A stretch of DNA of 64,000 bases. Source: Flaccisagitta enflata (lineage: Eukaryota > Chaetognatha > Sagittoidea > Aphragmophora). How positions within the stretch are numbered: position 1 is the stretch's first letter; each line of letters starts with the position of its first letter. The notes beneath the pieces were generated by a model. The model saw nothing but the letters and a program-made list of their open reading frames with translations, ran no database searches and had not been told where the DNA came from. This document shows, piece by piece, positions 34,751 through 47,119 of this stretch. The translations under genes were made by a program, and so were the position numbers. The stretch is from the NCBI GenBank assembly GCA_965153355.1, contig OZ231127.1, positions 62,992,001 through 63,056,000 of the forward strand, written 5' to 3'.

Positions 34751-35260
34751 TATTCCGACCTGACTTTGTGCAAACTTGGACATTGGTCCAATTTGGGCCA
34801 GCCAAGAGGACGGGCATCCATAAGATTCCATGTTGTGCATATTTGCAAAATGGTGTCGACAAATAGTGGGAACTGACTTTGACCCTGTACCCACTTTTAA
34901 CTCTCCTACTTTAAGCGACATTTTAAGAACTGCGACGATAATAAAGCGGTGTTCACTATGGGTGAGTCTTATGCACTGACTCTACTTTTTATTTCTTTTC
35001 TTTTCTGTCGCCTCTTACTCTCAGGCAATACACCCAAAACTTAAATCTTTTACCGACTCTGACTCATTAGTGACTTCGTCTCAGCGCCAACACGGCTCTA
35101 TCGAGAGTCCCGGCAAAACCCGGTTGTATAAATGGGAAACCATGTTGGGCAAATAACCAACCTTAGCTTCGGGCTTTCCTCTCCTCAAATATTTGCACCA
35201 AAATTGCAATTTGTTGCCTTCCCATCCAAGAAGATCCAACGCAAGGCAAGAGAGAGTGTT

Positions 35261-35262
<2 letters not shown>

Positions 35263-35331
<69 letters not shown>
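35263..35331. repeat. (GA)n microsatellite
   Basis: A 69-bp GA tract. Confidence 0.97.
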
Positions 35332-35334
<3 letters not shown>

Positions 35335-35849
35335 AAAAAAAATATGCCTGGGTGTCCGGTATCGTAATCTCATCATAACTTGAACATTTTTGCAATCAGA
35401 AGATTAGGAATGATAATACGGATATGCCCTGAACAAAATTAAGCACAACTACGAGGTCTGACATACCATAACAGCGTCGGATTAGCAACCATAGCAGTCG
35501 TCATTGTTAACGTCATTGTTAACTCGGAACAATACTTGTTGCAAAACTATAAAGGTTAAGATTCACGTCTTAGTCACGACAGTGACTCTCACCGTTGTTC
35601 ACTGTTTACTTCGTCGTCGCCGTCGTCATCACTCATCACCGTCATCGTCACTCCAGCCGTCGTGGATCAGATCATAAAGTTGCGATGTACCCAAAATATG
35701 CAGATGGAAAATTATGAGGGCTCGTGAGTCTTGAGTCGTGAATTCTCGGCTCGTGGCATTACAGCTGCGTTCCCGCTGCTCAACAACGTCTGCACCATGA
35801 ACTTGTATTTTTGCTCAGTCGAATATACTTCTTTTGTTCAGGTTTTGAG
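35332..35849. other. no gene; degenerate GTC/CAC trinucleotide stretch
   Basis: At about 35,585-35,665 GTCGTCGCCGTCGTCATC-type sequence is trinucleotide-rich. No supported gene. Confidence 0.4.
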
Positions 35850-36064
35850 TATATAGTCGCAGAATAACAGGTATTTTCCGTCTATTCGTCGGTCCGTCCG
35901 TTGGTCCGTGATGATCGAGTTGAAAAGTGTGAAAACGAGCATTTGGTATGATCTTAGGTACAGCTGTTGTGTTTGTGTTTGAGGAGTGGGGACGGGGGTG
36001 TGGAATGGGGTTGTATACCCCTGCCCACCCGTCCGCGACGATATTGTAACCCCGCGTAACTTGT
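35850..36064 (-). mobile_element. HLE-C copy, minus strand
   Basis: On the minus strand it starts ACAAGTTACGCGGGGTTACA, then ATATCGTCGCGGACGGGTGG. It reaches an ACGG-type tract at 35,880-35,910 and a degenerate hairpin TTCTGCGACTATA. Confidence 0.62.
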
Positions 36065-36388
36065 TTTACCGCTGAGGCGCTGACCATGTGTGATCCTTGG
36101 CCTGGGATGACTTGTTAGTCATTTCGTTCATGCCCACAACATGTCATTGGTAATTCGATCACTGGGCACAGCCAATCCAAAACTGGAAAATGTTTTCGCC
36201 GCAGTTAACATTGACCGTCACTCTCCTAACACTATCATCATTATTTAATATTACCCTAAAAAGTAAGATACTCAGTTGACAATAAGAGATCAGAGAACCT
36301 CACCGTCGACCAAGTAACGCGTTTATGATTTCACTTTTCACTTTTCACTTTTATGATTTTACTTTTAATTTGTCTCTCTGTCTCTATC

Positions 36389-36490
<102 letters not shown>

Positions 36491-36959
36491 ATGGTCCATT
36501 CCCCACGTTTTATCAAGAGTAAAAAGCCACAAAAACCGTGCGAATGATGACACGTCGTTAAAATAAAAGTGTTCACGCTCTCTTCAGATTTCTATAACGT
36601 CCTCGCGTCAGCGTCGACGTGGAAATTCTTCCCAGTCATAAGACGTCGAGCCGTTGCTGCTGCGGCTACTGCTTCTGTTTGAGCTGCTGCCGCTGCTTTT
36701 TTTTCTTGCGCATAGAGCATATAAAGGAGCATTTTAAGGAGAGGTAATGAAAGACAACACTCGCTTATTGGAGAGTCAGAGAGACAAGTTCGGCTTTGGC
36801 TAATTTAACAAGTATCCCGCGGTTACAAAATCAATGCCGACGGGAAAGGGGGGGGCACCTCCCAACTCAAGCGACGAGGACAGAACAACAGACTAACAGA
36901 TGGACGGACAGAGCCTTTTACCAAGTTCTGTGGATGAAACACACAGACTCACAGACACA

Positions 36960-36969
36960 CAGCAGCAGC

Positions 36970-37067
<98 letters not shown>
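36960..37067. repeat. (CAA)n trinucleotide tract
   Basis: CAGCAGCAG followed by about 33 CAA units, outside any recognised exon. The same motif encodes the polyglutamine run at 40,864. Confidence 0.97.
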
Positions 37068-38699
37068 ATGGGGAAGCAGAAATGGCGGCCCCCTCTTTTC
37101 CGGTAACCCTATGTAGATGCCATCCTAAACAAACCCCCCCCGTTCCTTTAATTCAAATATAGTTTAGATTCGAGTTTCGCCACCAAGGAAATCCCTTGTG
37201 CATATGTATCCTTTATTTTTTTTTTTTAGGTTTCCCTCGGTCAGCATCAGGTAGCACTCTGGTACAACCTGCTTTCTTCAGTGTCGACAATCATCAGGAT
37301 TTGACCCAAAAAAGGGCTAGACCAATTTCTATGTCCTTATAGGTCACGCTGACTATCAACTGAAAGTTTGAAAAAAAACATGACATGATATGAAGAAATG
37401 GGACATTTTTATTGTCCTGGTTATGGTTTTCAGACGTGAAATCTTTCATTGATGGTCCTTGTTCATAATATAAAAAAATTAATTTTTTTTTTTAAAAGTC
37501 AATTTTTCTGATTTTTCTTTTTCTTTTTTTTTTTTTTTTCCTCTTTTTCTTTGATTTTTTTTCTTTTTCTTTTTTTTTAGTTTTCTAGGAGGTTCCCGCC
37601 CAAAATTGACTTTGACCATGTCTCAAAAGAAAGTCTTAAATTTCAATGTCTATAAGAATTCTGTCCCGCCCTGGGCGCTTATTTGAACGCTATGATTCCT
37701 TAATGAGACCGTCGGAATGCCTAGGAATTGTGCACTGGGTATGGTTGAAAGAATCAAATTCTGCGCTAACCCTAAAATGCAAGAGAAAAGGTAGCACGAG
37801 AATAGAAAAACTAAAACTAACCTCGTGCATGGTTGCGCAAACTTTGTATGTTGTGTCCAATCTTATTTATACTTGAAAAAAAAAACTTTATTTGATAGAT
37901 GAAAGTGTATGCAAAACGCAAGCATGCACGCGACTAAAAAATAAAAGGAAAAAGAGAAAAATATGGAATTGAGATTCTCAATCCTATACGTATATTGAAT
38001 ATCTAAATTAGCCGAAAACATTTCCACATTGTTCCATCGTGTTGATGATAAAAAATACACAATTGAATGTATATTTTATTTATTGTCAAAGAGTGATGAC
38101 ATTGAATCAAATTCCATTGAAAATTGTGAAACTCTCTAGGAAATCACCATTTTGAAAACTCATTTATCGTGAGATGTTGTTAATTCGGATCGCAATCTGA
38201 AGAAGCTGTAAAAACAGCCAAATTATGATATTGTTGATGTTTTTTAGTAATGCAGCGTGATCGTCTAAGATTTTGGGTGACCGTCAGTGGGCCTCATGAT
38301 ATGAATCAGTTACAATTCCACCTTGTTGCAACAATATTTGTATGGTCACTTTACATTACATATGCATACCAAACCATCCACACCCACGCCCTGCCCACCC
38401 CCTTACAATAAAACACCGCTCAAAATCCTAACACATTGTTCCCATTTTATCTTAATCAGTCTTCAGATCATGCTTTGAACAGTAATGATCTTAATAAAAA
38501 TTTATAAGCAAAATCTCAGAAACATTAAGAATTATTTGAAAGTAGTATCTTTACCATTATTCCGATTACAGTTTGATAAATGGTCTTAAATTGAGAGGCT
38601 GCATATCTAAGAAACGACTAAGAAAACTTTTTTGCCATATCTTTTTAGCGTTTTGGATTCTTTGTAAGGTTGTTTTAATAAATGTCAGCTGACAATTGA
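37068..38699. other. no gene; T-rich tracts near 37,495-37,580
   Basis: AT-rich sequence with long T runs. Short open frames have no recognisable family. Confidence 0.4.
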
Positions 38700-39240
38700 A
38701 TTTCAAAAAATAAGATATTTTATTTTGAAAACTTCATTTGGGGTACTTCCCATTGGAGTAAAGTCATGAAATTTGAATGGTAGTCAAAGAAAGCATTTAA
38801 CCTTAAGGGTTTCAAATTTCGTAACAATCGGTAGATTTAAAGTATCAATTTTGTGAGATTTTCTTTTCCAAATAGCGAAATTTGAAGTTTTTGAAAAAAA
38901 CATTTTTCATCTCCTAAATAACAAATCTTGAACAGAGATGAATATTTTGCATTTTTAAAAACATCAGACCCGAGATAATGTAATTTACTAGCGACTGATG
39001 TTTTTGGTTTTTCCAATTTTTCAATTTCCATGCAAATTTGTTATTTAGGGTGCACCTATATCAGATTCAACAGAAATATGAAAAAAAGGATGTTTTTTAT
39101 TTTGAGTTTTAAATGGGGCACTTCCTGGTGAAGAAAAGTCATGAAATTTTTATAGTAGTTAAATGAAGCACCAAACCACCTGCATGTCAATTTTCATTAC
39201 TATAAGACAATTTTTGATATCTGTCAATGAATTTTTAAAT
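38700..39240. repeat. two diverged direct copies of an AT-rich unit about 370 bp apart
   Basis: GGGGTACTTCCCATTGGAGT, AAAGTCATGAAATTTGAATG and GTAGTCAAAGAAAGC near 38,740 recur as GGGGCACTTCCTGGTGAAGA, AAAGTCATGAAATTTTTATA and GTAGTTAAATGAAGC near 39,115. Confidence 0.55.
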
Positions 39241-39636
39241 ATTCATTTGTGAAATTCATGAAACAAGTCATTTTTAAAAGAAAAATCACTATTTTTTTTT
39301 CTGATGATATTTTGCATCAATTTTCTCTGGTAACTACCCAAAGTGACATATATAATCAGGTGAATTATTTGTTTTTTGTTAAAAACATGATGATTTTTTC
39401 GCTCTTGGCGAAACTGAAGTGTCACAATAATTTTCATTGTGTCATATGCTACTGAAAAGTAATTTCCACGACACACTGCACCGGCCTGCCATTTCAAATG
39501 GCATTTGGACGAAACCTTTTCATTAATTGAATACAATTTCCAAAAATGTTTTCCGTTGTAGTTAGTTTTTCCGTCATACTTACGCCAACTTTTCAGAAAG
39601 ATTTTTAAGTAATGAGAAAGAGGCATTTCCAAAAGA

Positions 39637-39826
39637 ACAAGTGACGCGGGGTCACAATATCGTTGCGGACGGGTGGGCAGGGGCATCCAACCCTTATCCG
39701 TACCCCATGCCCCCCACACATACACAAAAACCATCTGAAATGTTCATTTTTGCACTTTTCAACTCATATCCACGGACCGACGGACGGACAAAGCCTTTTA
39801 TAGAGTTGCGTGTCCGCAACTAAAAA
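39637..39826 (+). mobile_element. HLE-C, short complete copy (190 bp)
   Basis: ACAAGTGACGCGGGGTCACA, ATATCGTTGCGGACGGGTGG, GCAGGGGCA, an (ACGG)n tract at 39,774-39,789, AAAGCCTTTTATAGAGTTGC and GTGTCCGCAACTAAAAA. This is the cleanest HLE-C copy in the window. Confidence 0.72.
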
Positions 39827-39888
39827 TGGTGCATGTTTGTCATTAGACAATCACGTAAATAAAACGGACAATCGCTCTACCACTTTCT

Positions 39889-40079
<191 letters not shown>

Positions 40080-40621
40080 ATGGAATCATTTGGCTGACTG
40101 AACAAGTGCTTCATTGACATGACCCACACACTGAATAATACATATGAATTCTTGCGGCATCCTTACGGGTTGCGGCAGTCTTGCGCTCTTTGAAATCAAT
40201 ACAAACAAGTTCAAGAGAAAACAACGTCGCGTGTGTCCGATCTTTCAAACAAAATTTCGAATTACCCTGAAACAATAAAGAAAAGGCACTCGAAACCGTC
40301 AGGCATTTCCTTGCTACCTTTATCAATCCTTTATGAGAGCGCTGCAGGAACTTGAATATTGGTTTTACTCTGAATATGAATAGTTCAGCAAATTTTCAAT
40401 TGTAGCAATTTCTGATTTTCAAGTTTAAGGAAATATAGGAAAACCTTTAAATTGATTTTCCTTTCAGTTTTTGGTTTTGTTTTTCTAAACTTCATGGCGC
40501 ATCTGCAATAACCATCTTAGTTCTGTCAAAAATGAACGAGGCATCAATATTTTGGTGGGAAAAAGAGGGCCTAGAGCGCACTGGTTAGAATCATCTCCAA
40601 TGAGTCTGTCTTTCTATACAG

Positions 40622-40860
40622 CGGTGTACGTCTTTATCGGTCGAGTTGCTTGGCGTCAGCGTCTTCAGATCGCGGCTGAGGAAATGCACATGGGGCGAAT
40701 CTCACCGCCGCGGACGTCTTCGGCGACGACCATGAGTTCGACAACGACGTCGATGTCGACGACGACGACGTCGACGAATCCCCGACTATCACTCGATGAT
40801 TCCAGCTGCTTCTCAAACAGCATCGAATGCAGAAGATCCTCGGAAGACGATATACAGATG

Positions 40861-40959
<99 letters not shown>

Positions 40960-41037
40960 AAGAAAATCCGTCCATGCGATGTTTGCGAAGGCTTACCGAG
41001 GTTGAAAAGGATGAAATGTAGAGTTCAGAACCATAAG
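40622..41037 (+). CDS. class A GPCR, exon covering TM5 end and third intracellular loop with polyglutamine
   Basis: This appears to be an internal exon of a rhodopsin-family (7tm_1) receptor, a plasma-membrane protein that couples extracellular ligands to G proteins. It is bounded by TTTCTATACAG|CG and CATAAG|GTAAAT, enters in phase 1 and leaves in phase 0 (138 full codons). It opens with VYVFIGRVAWRQRLQI, fitting the cytoplasmic end of TM5. A Ser/Thr-rich loop then leads to 32 uninterrupted CAA-encoded glutamines at residues 81-112. The exon ends in a basic stretch (RLKRMKCRVQNHK), as expected just before TM6. Splicing to the next exon joins this Lys to Ala-Thr-Ile at the start of TM6. Exons for TM1-TM4 were not found upstream. 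The ligand class is unresolved: TM6 suggests an aminergic-like or peptide receptor. The donor, the acceptor and the protein sense agree; the exact 5' boundary is the least certain part. Confidence 0.72.
40864..40959 (+). repeat. (CAA)32 tract encoding polyglutamine
   Basis: Thirty-two pure CAA codons with no CAG interruption, inside the receptor exon. Non-coding (CAA)n tracts occur at 36,960 and 42,857. Confidence 0.95.
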
Positions 41038-41163
41038 GTAAATGGACATTATTAATTGGACAAGTTTAGGATTATTTCGCCCATAAACTCAAAGTTGGTC
41101 AAAGCGAAAACTTAGTGTTTGAGCAAGCTTCGCATATTGAATCATGTAGCGGAAGTGTATGGT

Positions 41164-41672
41164 TTGGGTGTTTCTCATAGCAAAAGTTGGTTATTTCTTT
41201 TCACCCGTTTTACTTTGTAAAGAGTGACCAATTTCCGGAGCCTTACCATTTTTCTTTTATAAAAAGTTGTTCATCCTCTGTTTTTTAGCAGATTCATTTT
41301 GAGGACCTAGTTTGCATAATGCAGTGAGATTACTCAATATGCTGTCAATATTTGAATTGACTATTACTAATTTCTTATTTTTATAAATTACTAATCGTTT
41401 TCAAGTAAGCTCTTTCACAGTTTCTATTTTGATAATATAGTCTATTCTCACAAATCCATGATTTTTTAAAATGAACAATTGTCCTTTTAGTAACAAAACT
41501 ATTAAGGATTTTGCTGATTTCTCAGATTGCTGCGGGAACTTGGCCAAAACAAAAATGGAAGATAAAGAAATTTTGAAAAAAAACAAAACAGTTATCTCAT
41601 GATTTTTACTCCTCTATATTACCTTGGTAGGGTAAAGGGATACTCCAAACTTTTGCTATGTGAAGCACCCAA
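41164..41672 (+). mobile_element. M9 element inside the receptor intron
   Basis: The ends TTGGGTGTTTCTCATAGCAA and TTGCTATGTGAAGCACCCAA are inverted repeats. The flanks GTGTATGGT and (G)GTGTTTGGT resemble a decayed 9-bp duplication (8 of 9 when offset by one base). The interior is similar to 31,659-32,189 and 20,453-20,785. It lies wholly within the 949-bp intron 41,038-41,986. Confidence 0.75.
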
Positions 41673-41986
41673 GGTGTTTGGTTTCTTACCAATGTTACCC
41701 TCGGGTGATTTGTTGAATTTTGGTTACACAGGTGACAATCATTGCCCTAATTACTTTTGGTTAGTAGTTTGCTTTTGAGTTAGATTGAGAAAGAATGTTT
41801 TTCAGATTCTGTTTCATGGAAAACTAGGAGTGGTGCGCGAATTAACTAGTCAATGAGGGTCCACAAGGCTCTCTTCCATCTATTTCAGTTTTGTCATGTA
41901 TGCACAGAGTTTAAATTATCCTCGTAACTTCGGTGTTACATTTCATTTGCGACTCATTGATAACATGATCTTTGTTTGTATTCCAG

Positions 41987-42159
41987 GCAACAATCACAGT
42001 GAGCATGATCATCGGCGCATTTCTCGTCTGTTGGACTCCATTTTTCGTCTTTACTTTCTACCATTTACACACAAAAGCGGAGCCGTCTTCGGAGAATCCC
42101 GGAATCCCGGAAGACGCTCAAAACGATGATTGGACCGGCTTAACAACTGTGACCACGAA
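41987..42159 (+). CDS. class A GPCR, exon covering TM6 and start of ECL3; 3' limit uncertain
   Basis: The acceptor TTTGTATTCCAG|GCA opens the exon in phase 0. The frame reads Ala-Thr-Ile-Thr, then VSMIIGAFLVCWTPFFVF, which contains the family-wide TM6 signature F-x-x-C-W-x-P. The Lys-Ala-Thr entry, with Gly seven residues after the first Ile-Ile region and CWTPFF, fits aminergic-like receptors, but CWTPFF also occurs in vasopressin-type peptide receptors. After TM6 come about 30 polar, acidic residues (ECL3). The open frame then runs into a hAT-like element at 42,160 and stops at 42,194. I see no convincing donor before that point and no TM7 (NPxxY) downstream in the window. Either a weak donor is used, or the insertion truncates the gene, so this could be a pseudogene. 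Confidence 0.72.
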
Positions 42160-42856
42160 CAGGGACGGCGAGAGAAATGGCGGGCCCCCCCTCTAGCCTC
42201 TTTGGCCGGGCCCCCCCTAGCACACCCCCCTACCCCCCCTTAGCAACCCCCCCTACAAGAGTGAAGTTTATCTTTTATTTTTGGGTTATCAGATTAGAAA
42301 TTTTTAGTTGCATGCTATGCGACTCTTACACCCCACTTTGTCGGTCCCTTTGTCCATCCATTTGTCCATCACATTTTACTTTTTTTAGGTTTTTGAGGTC
42401 TTTGCCTCAGTGCTCCTGCCCAAATGATCAAGTGACCTCAAATACAGCCCTTGCCCACCCGCACGCGATTGGGGTAGCTGTGTATCCGACCTTGTTCCCA
42501 TGAAAATAACTCCAGAGCTCAAACTTCTACCTCCAGGACTTGCAACCTGGTATTGGTGTTTTACTGAGGTTTGTTTTTTTTTCCCCTCTAATCAAAATCA
42601 ATGTGCCTCTCATTTTGTCTGAGCGAGGGATCTAAATTTGTTGGACCTTTTGACTAGATGAAATTTAGCACTGATTTTTTTTCTTTCTTTTTTTTTTATT
42701 TCTCCTCTCTTTTCTTTTTTTCTCTTTTTTTTCTTTTTTTTTTCTTTTTTTTTCTTTTCTCTTTTTTTTTTCTTTATTTCAGGGGCCCTCCCGGGCCCCC
42801 CTAGGGCCCGGGCCCCCCTTCTCAGAGGGGGTTGGACCCCCCTCTCGCCGGCCCTG
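42160..42856. mobile_element. hAT-like element abutting the GPCR exon, containing an HLE-A copy
   Basis: The left end CAGGGACGGCGAGAG and the right end CTCTCGCCGGCCCTG are near-perfect inverted repeats starting CAG, as in many hAT elements. G/C runs (GGGCCCCCC) lie just inside both ends. The interior holds an HLE-A copy (42,301-42,496) and a T-rich stretch. The flanking octamers ACCACGAA and ACAACAAC match only partly, so the target duplication is weak. No transposase was seen. Confidence 0.65.
42301..42496 (-). mobile_element. HLE-A copy, minus strand, nested in the hAT-like element
   Basis: The plus strand starts TTTTTAGTTGCATGCTATGC and GACTCTTACACCCCACTTTG, then GGTC/CATC units. It ends GCACGCGATTGGGGTAGCTG and TGTATCCGACCTTGTT, the reverse complement of an HLE-A 5' end. 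Confidence 0.68.
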
Positions 42857-42907
<51 letters not shown>

Positions 42908-42930
42908 GCAACAACAACAACAACAACAAC
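42857..42930. repeat. (CAA)n trinucleotide tract
   Basis: It starts at the right boundary of the hAT-like element, with one CAG interruption. Confidence 0.95.
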
Positions 42931-43183
42931 CTTATATATATATCTTGAGCAAAAGTATATCAACCGTGCATACAGCGCGCGACCTAACCCATAAGTAGGG
43001 CAACTTGCGGCGATGGAGACTGACAGTGAAACTGAGTCGGACTGACTCTGAATGGTAACGTGCTGCTATGAAGCCCTAAGAAGCTGATAAGTCGAAGAAG
43101 GCGAGGCCGAGGCAACAATGAAACAAGATGAGGTAAATGGCGCGAAAAAAGGAACGAAAGAACGAAAACTCGTTTCGCACCAG

Positions 43184-43186
<3 letters not shown>

Positions 43187-43269
<83 letters not shown>

Positions 43270-43290
43270 AAGAGAGAGAAAGAGAGAGAA
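43187..43290. repeat. (GA)n microsatellite
   Basis: GA with AGAAAGAGAG units at its right end. Confidence 0.98.
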
Positions 43291-43620
43291 GGAGGAGGTC
43301 CAGGATAGATACGATAAAACCACAAGGAAGGGATATAGTCATTTGTGTATCTGATTAATGGAAAATATTTTGATGTGTATACGTGTACTAAATGGAATGA
43401 CTGGAGATGTACAGGGTTTTCCGATTACAGTTGATATGCAAGCAGATTCAACTAGTTTTCTGTTATGTTTGAGGCTTGGAGCACTGAATAGCCATTATCG
43501 ATTGGAGTTATTTACTGAGGTCGTCATGACCATGACGTTCGAATCCATTCAGAGAGTGACAGATATCGATAGTATCAATGAATGTTGCCGCAGAACGGTT
43601 CAAATATCGTAAATTATTCA
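43291..43620. other. no feature recognised
   Basis: An 84-codon open frame at 43,358-43,612 (+) has balanced composition, but no family or splice context I can recognise. Confidence 0.3.
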
Positions 43621-43747
43621 TTTTTAGTCGCGGTCACGGGGACTCTACACCTTGATGTGTCGGTCCGTCCTACAGTCCATCGGTCCATCACATATTTTAC
43701 ATTGCTGCTTCTGCACAACCGTCCGCGACTGCATTGCCGTGTTTTGT
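43621..43747 (-). mobile_element. HLE-A copy, minus strand (127 bp)
   Basis: TTTTTAGTCGCGGTCACGGG, GACTCTACACCTTGATGTG, GGTCCGTCC-type units, and CCGTCCGCGACTGCATTGCC with GTGTTTTGT at the right. Confidence 0.65.
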
Positions 43748-43800
43748 TAATCGTGCTTTGTTAATCGCTTTACTCACACATCAATCAATTTTTCTTACTA

Positions 43801-43887
43801 CTTTTAGTCGCGGTCTCGCGATTGTAGAAAAGATTTTGTTCGTCGGTCCGTCGAAATTTGTGCTAGAAAGCGTGAAAACAAGCATTT

Positions 43888-43890
<3 letters not shown>
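43801..43890 (-). mobile_element. HLE fragment, minus strand, cut by (GT)n
   Basis: TTTTTAGTCGCGGTCTCGCG and GTCGGTCCGTCG, then GAAAGCGTGAAAACAAGCAT (HLE-C-like interior) up to the GT tract. The rest is missing. Confidence 0.55.
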
Positions 43891-44866
<976 letters not shown>

Positions 44867-45050
44867 ACCGCTCTATCTTTCATGACTAATGAATGGCATA
44901 TTTGGCCCGTTTTAAGTGATGGCGCTGAACACTGGCGCGGGTTTTACGCTTGATTGATGACCGACTTTTCCCATAAGTGATCCGAATCCTGAGAGGCGCG
45001 GGAAAACCGAGAATGCATAATGTGTGGCCAAGGCAAGGAAAGGAAAGGAA

Positions 45051-45054
<4 letters not shown>

Positions 45055-45084
<30 letters not shown>
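45055..45084. repeat. short (GA)n tract
   Basis: About 30 bp of GA. Confidence 0.9.
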
Positions 45085-45086
<2 letters not shown>

Positions 45087-45225
45087 AAGTGAAAGACGAT
45101 GGACTGGAACGTTTTAGACCGGCTTTGGACGATAATATGGACTCTGTCCCATAGATGGATGGAAGTCGAGGGACTGAGAGTGGATTTCCGGTAGTTGGCT
45201 GTGTGATTAACACTCATTGTTCCGT

Positions 45226-45251
45226 GTCTGTCTGTCTGCCTGTCTGTCTTA

Positions 45252-45289
<38 letters not shown>

Positions 45290-45318
45290 GCCTCTTCGTC
45301 CGTTTGTTTGTCTGTCTG
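45226..45318. repeat. (GTCT)n tract
   Basis: GTCT units with CGTTTGTTTGT variants. Confidence 0.92.
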
Positions 45319-45446
45319 TGTGCTTGTCATTCTGCTATGAGCCTTGGTCCGCTTGTTTTACCCTTTTTGGTTTTTCTTAAGCATACGTTTGCATGTATTT
45401 TTCCTATATTTCTATCATATTTCTATCAGTGTTAACAAGTTGATCT

Positions 45447-46118
<672 letters not shown>

Positions 46119-46332
46119 AATAAGGCCGGATCCACGACCAATAAGTAGTCGCTTGCGGGTGGGCAGGGGCGGTATGTGATTGGGCGGGGGCCTGTGTGTG
46201 GCAGAGCAGGGGTGTAATTCTCAGAATCCGCTATTCAAGCCGATTTCACGTCATTCAAATTTTCGCGTTACGGACCTACCTACCTACCAAGGGACACACC
46301 CTCTTATGGAGTTGCTTAACAAGCGACTAAAA
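46119..46332 (+). mobile_element. HLE-A copy (214 bp)
   Basis: ATAAGGCCGGATCCACGACC, TAGTCGCTTGCGGGTGGGCA, CTACCTACC units instead of ACGG, then CTCTTATGGAGTTGC and AACAAGCGACTAAAAA. Confidence 0.62.
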
Positions 46333-46370
46333 ACGCACACCAATTCATTCTCATCATTACTGTAATATCG

Positions 46371-46614
46371 TTTTTAGTCGCGTGCACGCGACTCTACAAC
46401 CCACTCTGTCCGTCTGTCGGTCGGTCGGTCTGTCGGTCGGTCTGTCGGTAACCCTTAGCTTTTTTTCGCCGTTTTATGTCATTATAAGTCATTTTAAGTT
46501 ATTCAAAGTTAATTTAAGTCAATTTACATTTAGTCTCTTGGTCTTTTAGTCTTTTAGTCTTTTGGTCTAATGGTCTTAACAACCGCACGCGACTGTAAGG
46601 TGTTGGCCTTGTTT
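46371..46614 (-). mobile_element. HLE-B, short copy (244 bp), minus strand
   Basis: The palindrome AGTCGCGTGCACGCGACT (46,376-46,393) is followed by CTACAACCCACTCTGTC, a GTCGGTCG/GTCTGTCGG tract, TTTTTTTCGCCGTTTTATG, a GTCATTTTAA and GTCTTTTA minisatellite, and CCGCACGCGACTGTAAGGTG with TTGGCCTTGTTTT at the right. It lies tail-to-tail with the HLE-A copy 38 bp to its left. Confidence 0.75.
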
Positions 46615-47119
46615 TATATAAAACCCATAAGAGAAGAGATTAATTGTATGCATCGACACGTGTGCAGTGTGTACACAACTTGCCAAAAAGGGCAAAGGAA
46701 ATGTAAGGTGAAGTTGTCCCTTCAGATGCGAGATTCACTGATCGTTTTAAGGCAAATTCAAAAAAAAAAAATCAGAAGGGCAAAAGGACGAAAAGAAGTG
46801 GGCGGGAACAGACGAAGAAAAAAGGGCAATTGGAAAAAAGGAAAATCGACAAGTTCAGAGACGTCAAAGACTTACCGCAAAGACTTTCTGATTTTGATTC
46901 GTTTTACTCTAGTCGATGTTATACTTTTTCTGTTTTTAGGGGGGGGGGGAATAATGAATACATGAAAAACATGTTGCACCCAAAGACTACTTTCAGCGCC
47001 ATTTGAAGAGGAAAGTCATACATGGAGATCTCCACGCTAAGAGTTGAGCGCCCTGTTTCATGTGCCAAGTCCAAGTTGATGTCTTTGGTACCACGGAGCG
47101 GCTTTTCAGTATATGAACC
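46615..47119. other. no feature recognised
   Basis: No supported gene. A 131-codon open frame at 46,570-46,965 starts inside the HLE-B end and is low-complexity and Lys/Arg-rich. Confidence 0.35.

Noticed and set aside
34528-34866. 112-codon GC-rich open frame with some coding-like composition
   Set aside because: It spans two tandem copies of a repeat unit, has no recognisable domain, and the opposite strand is also open.
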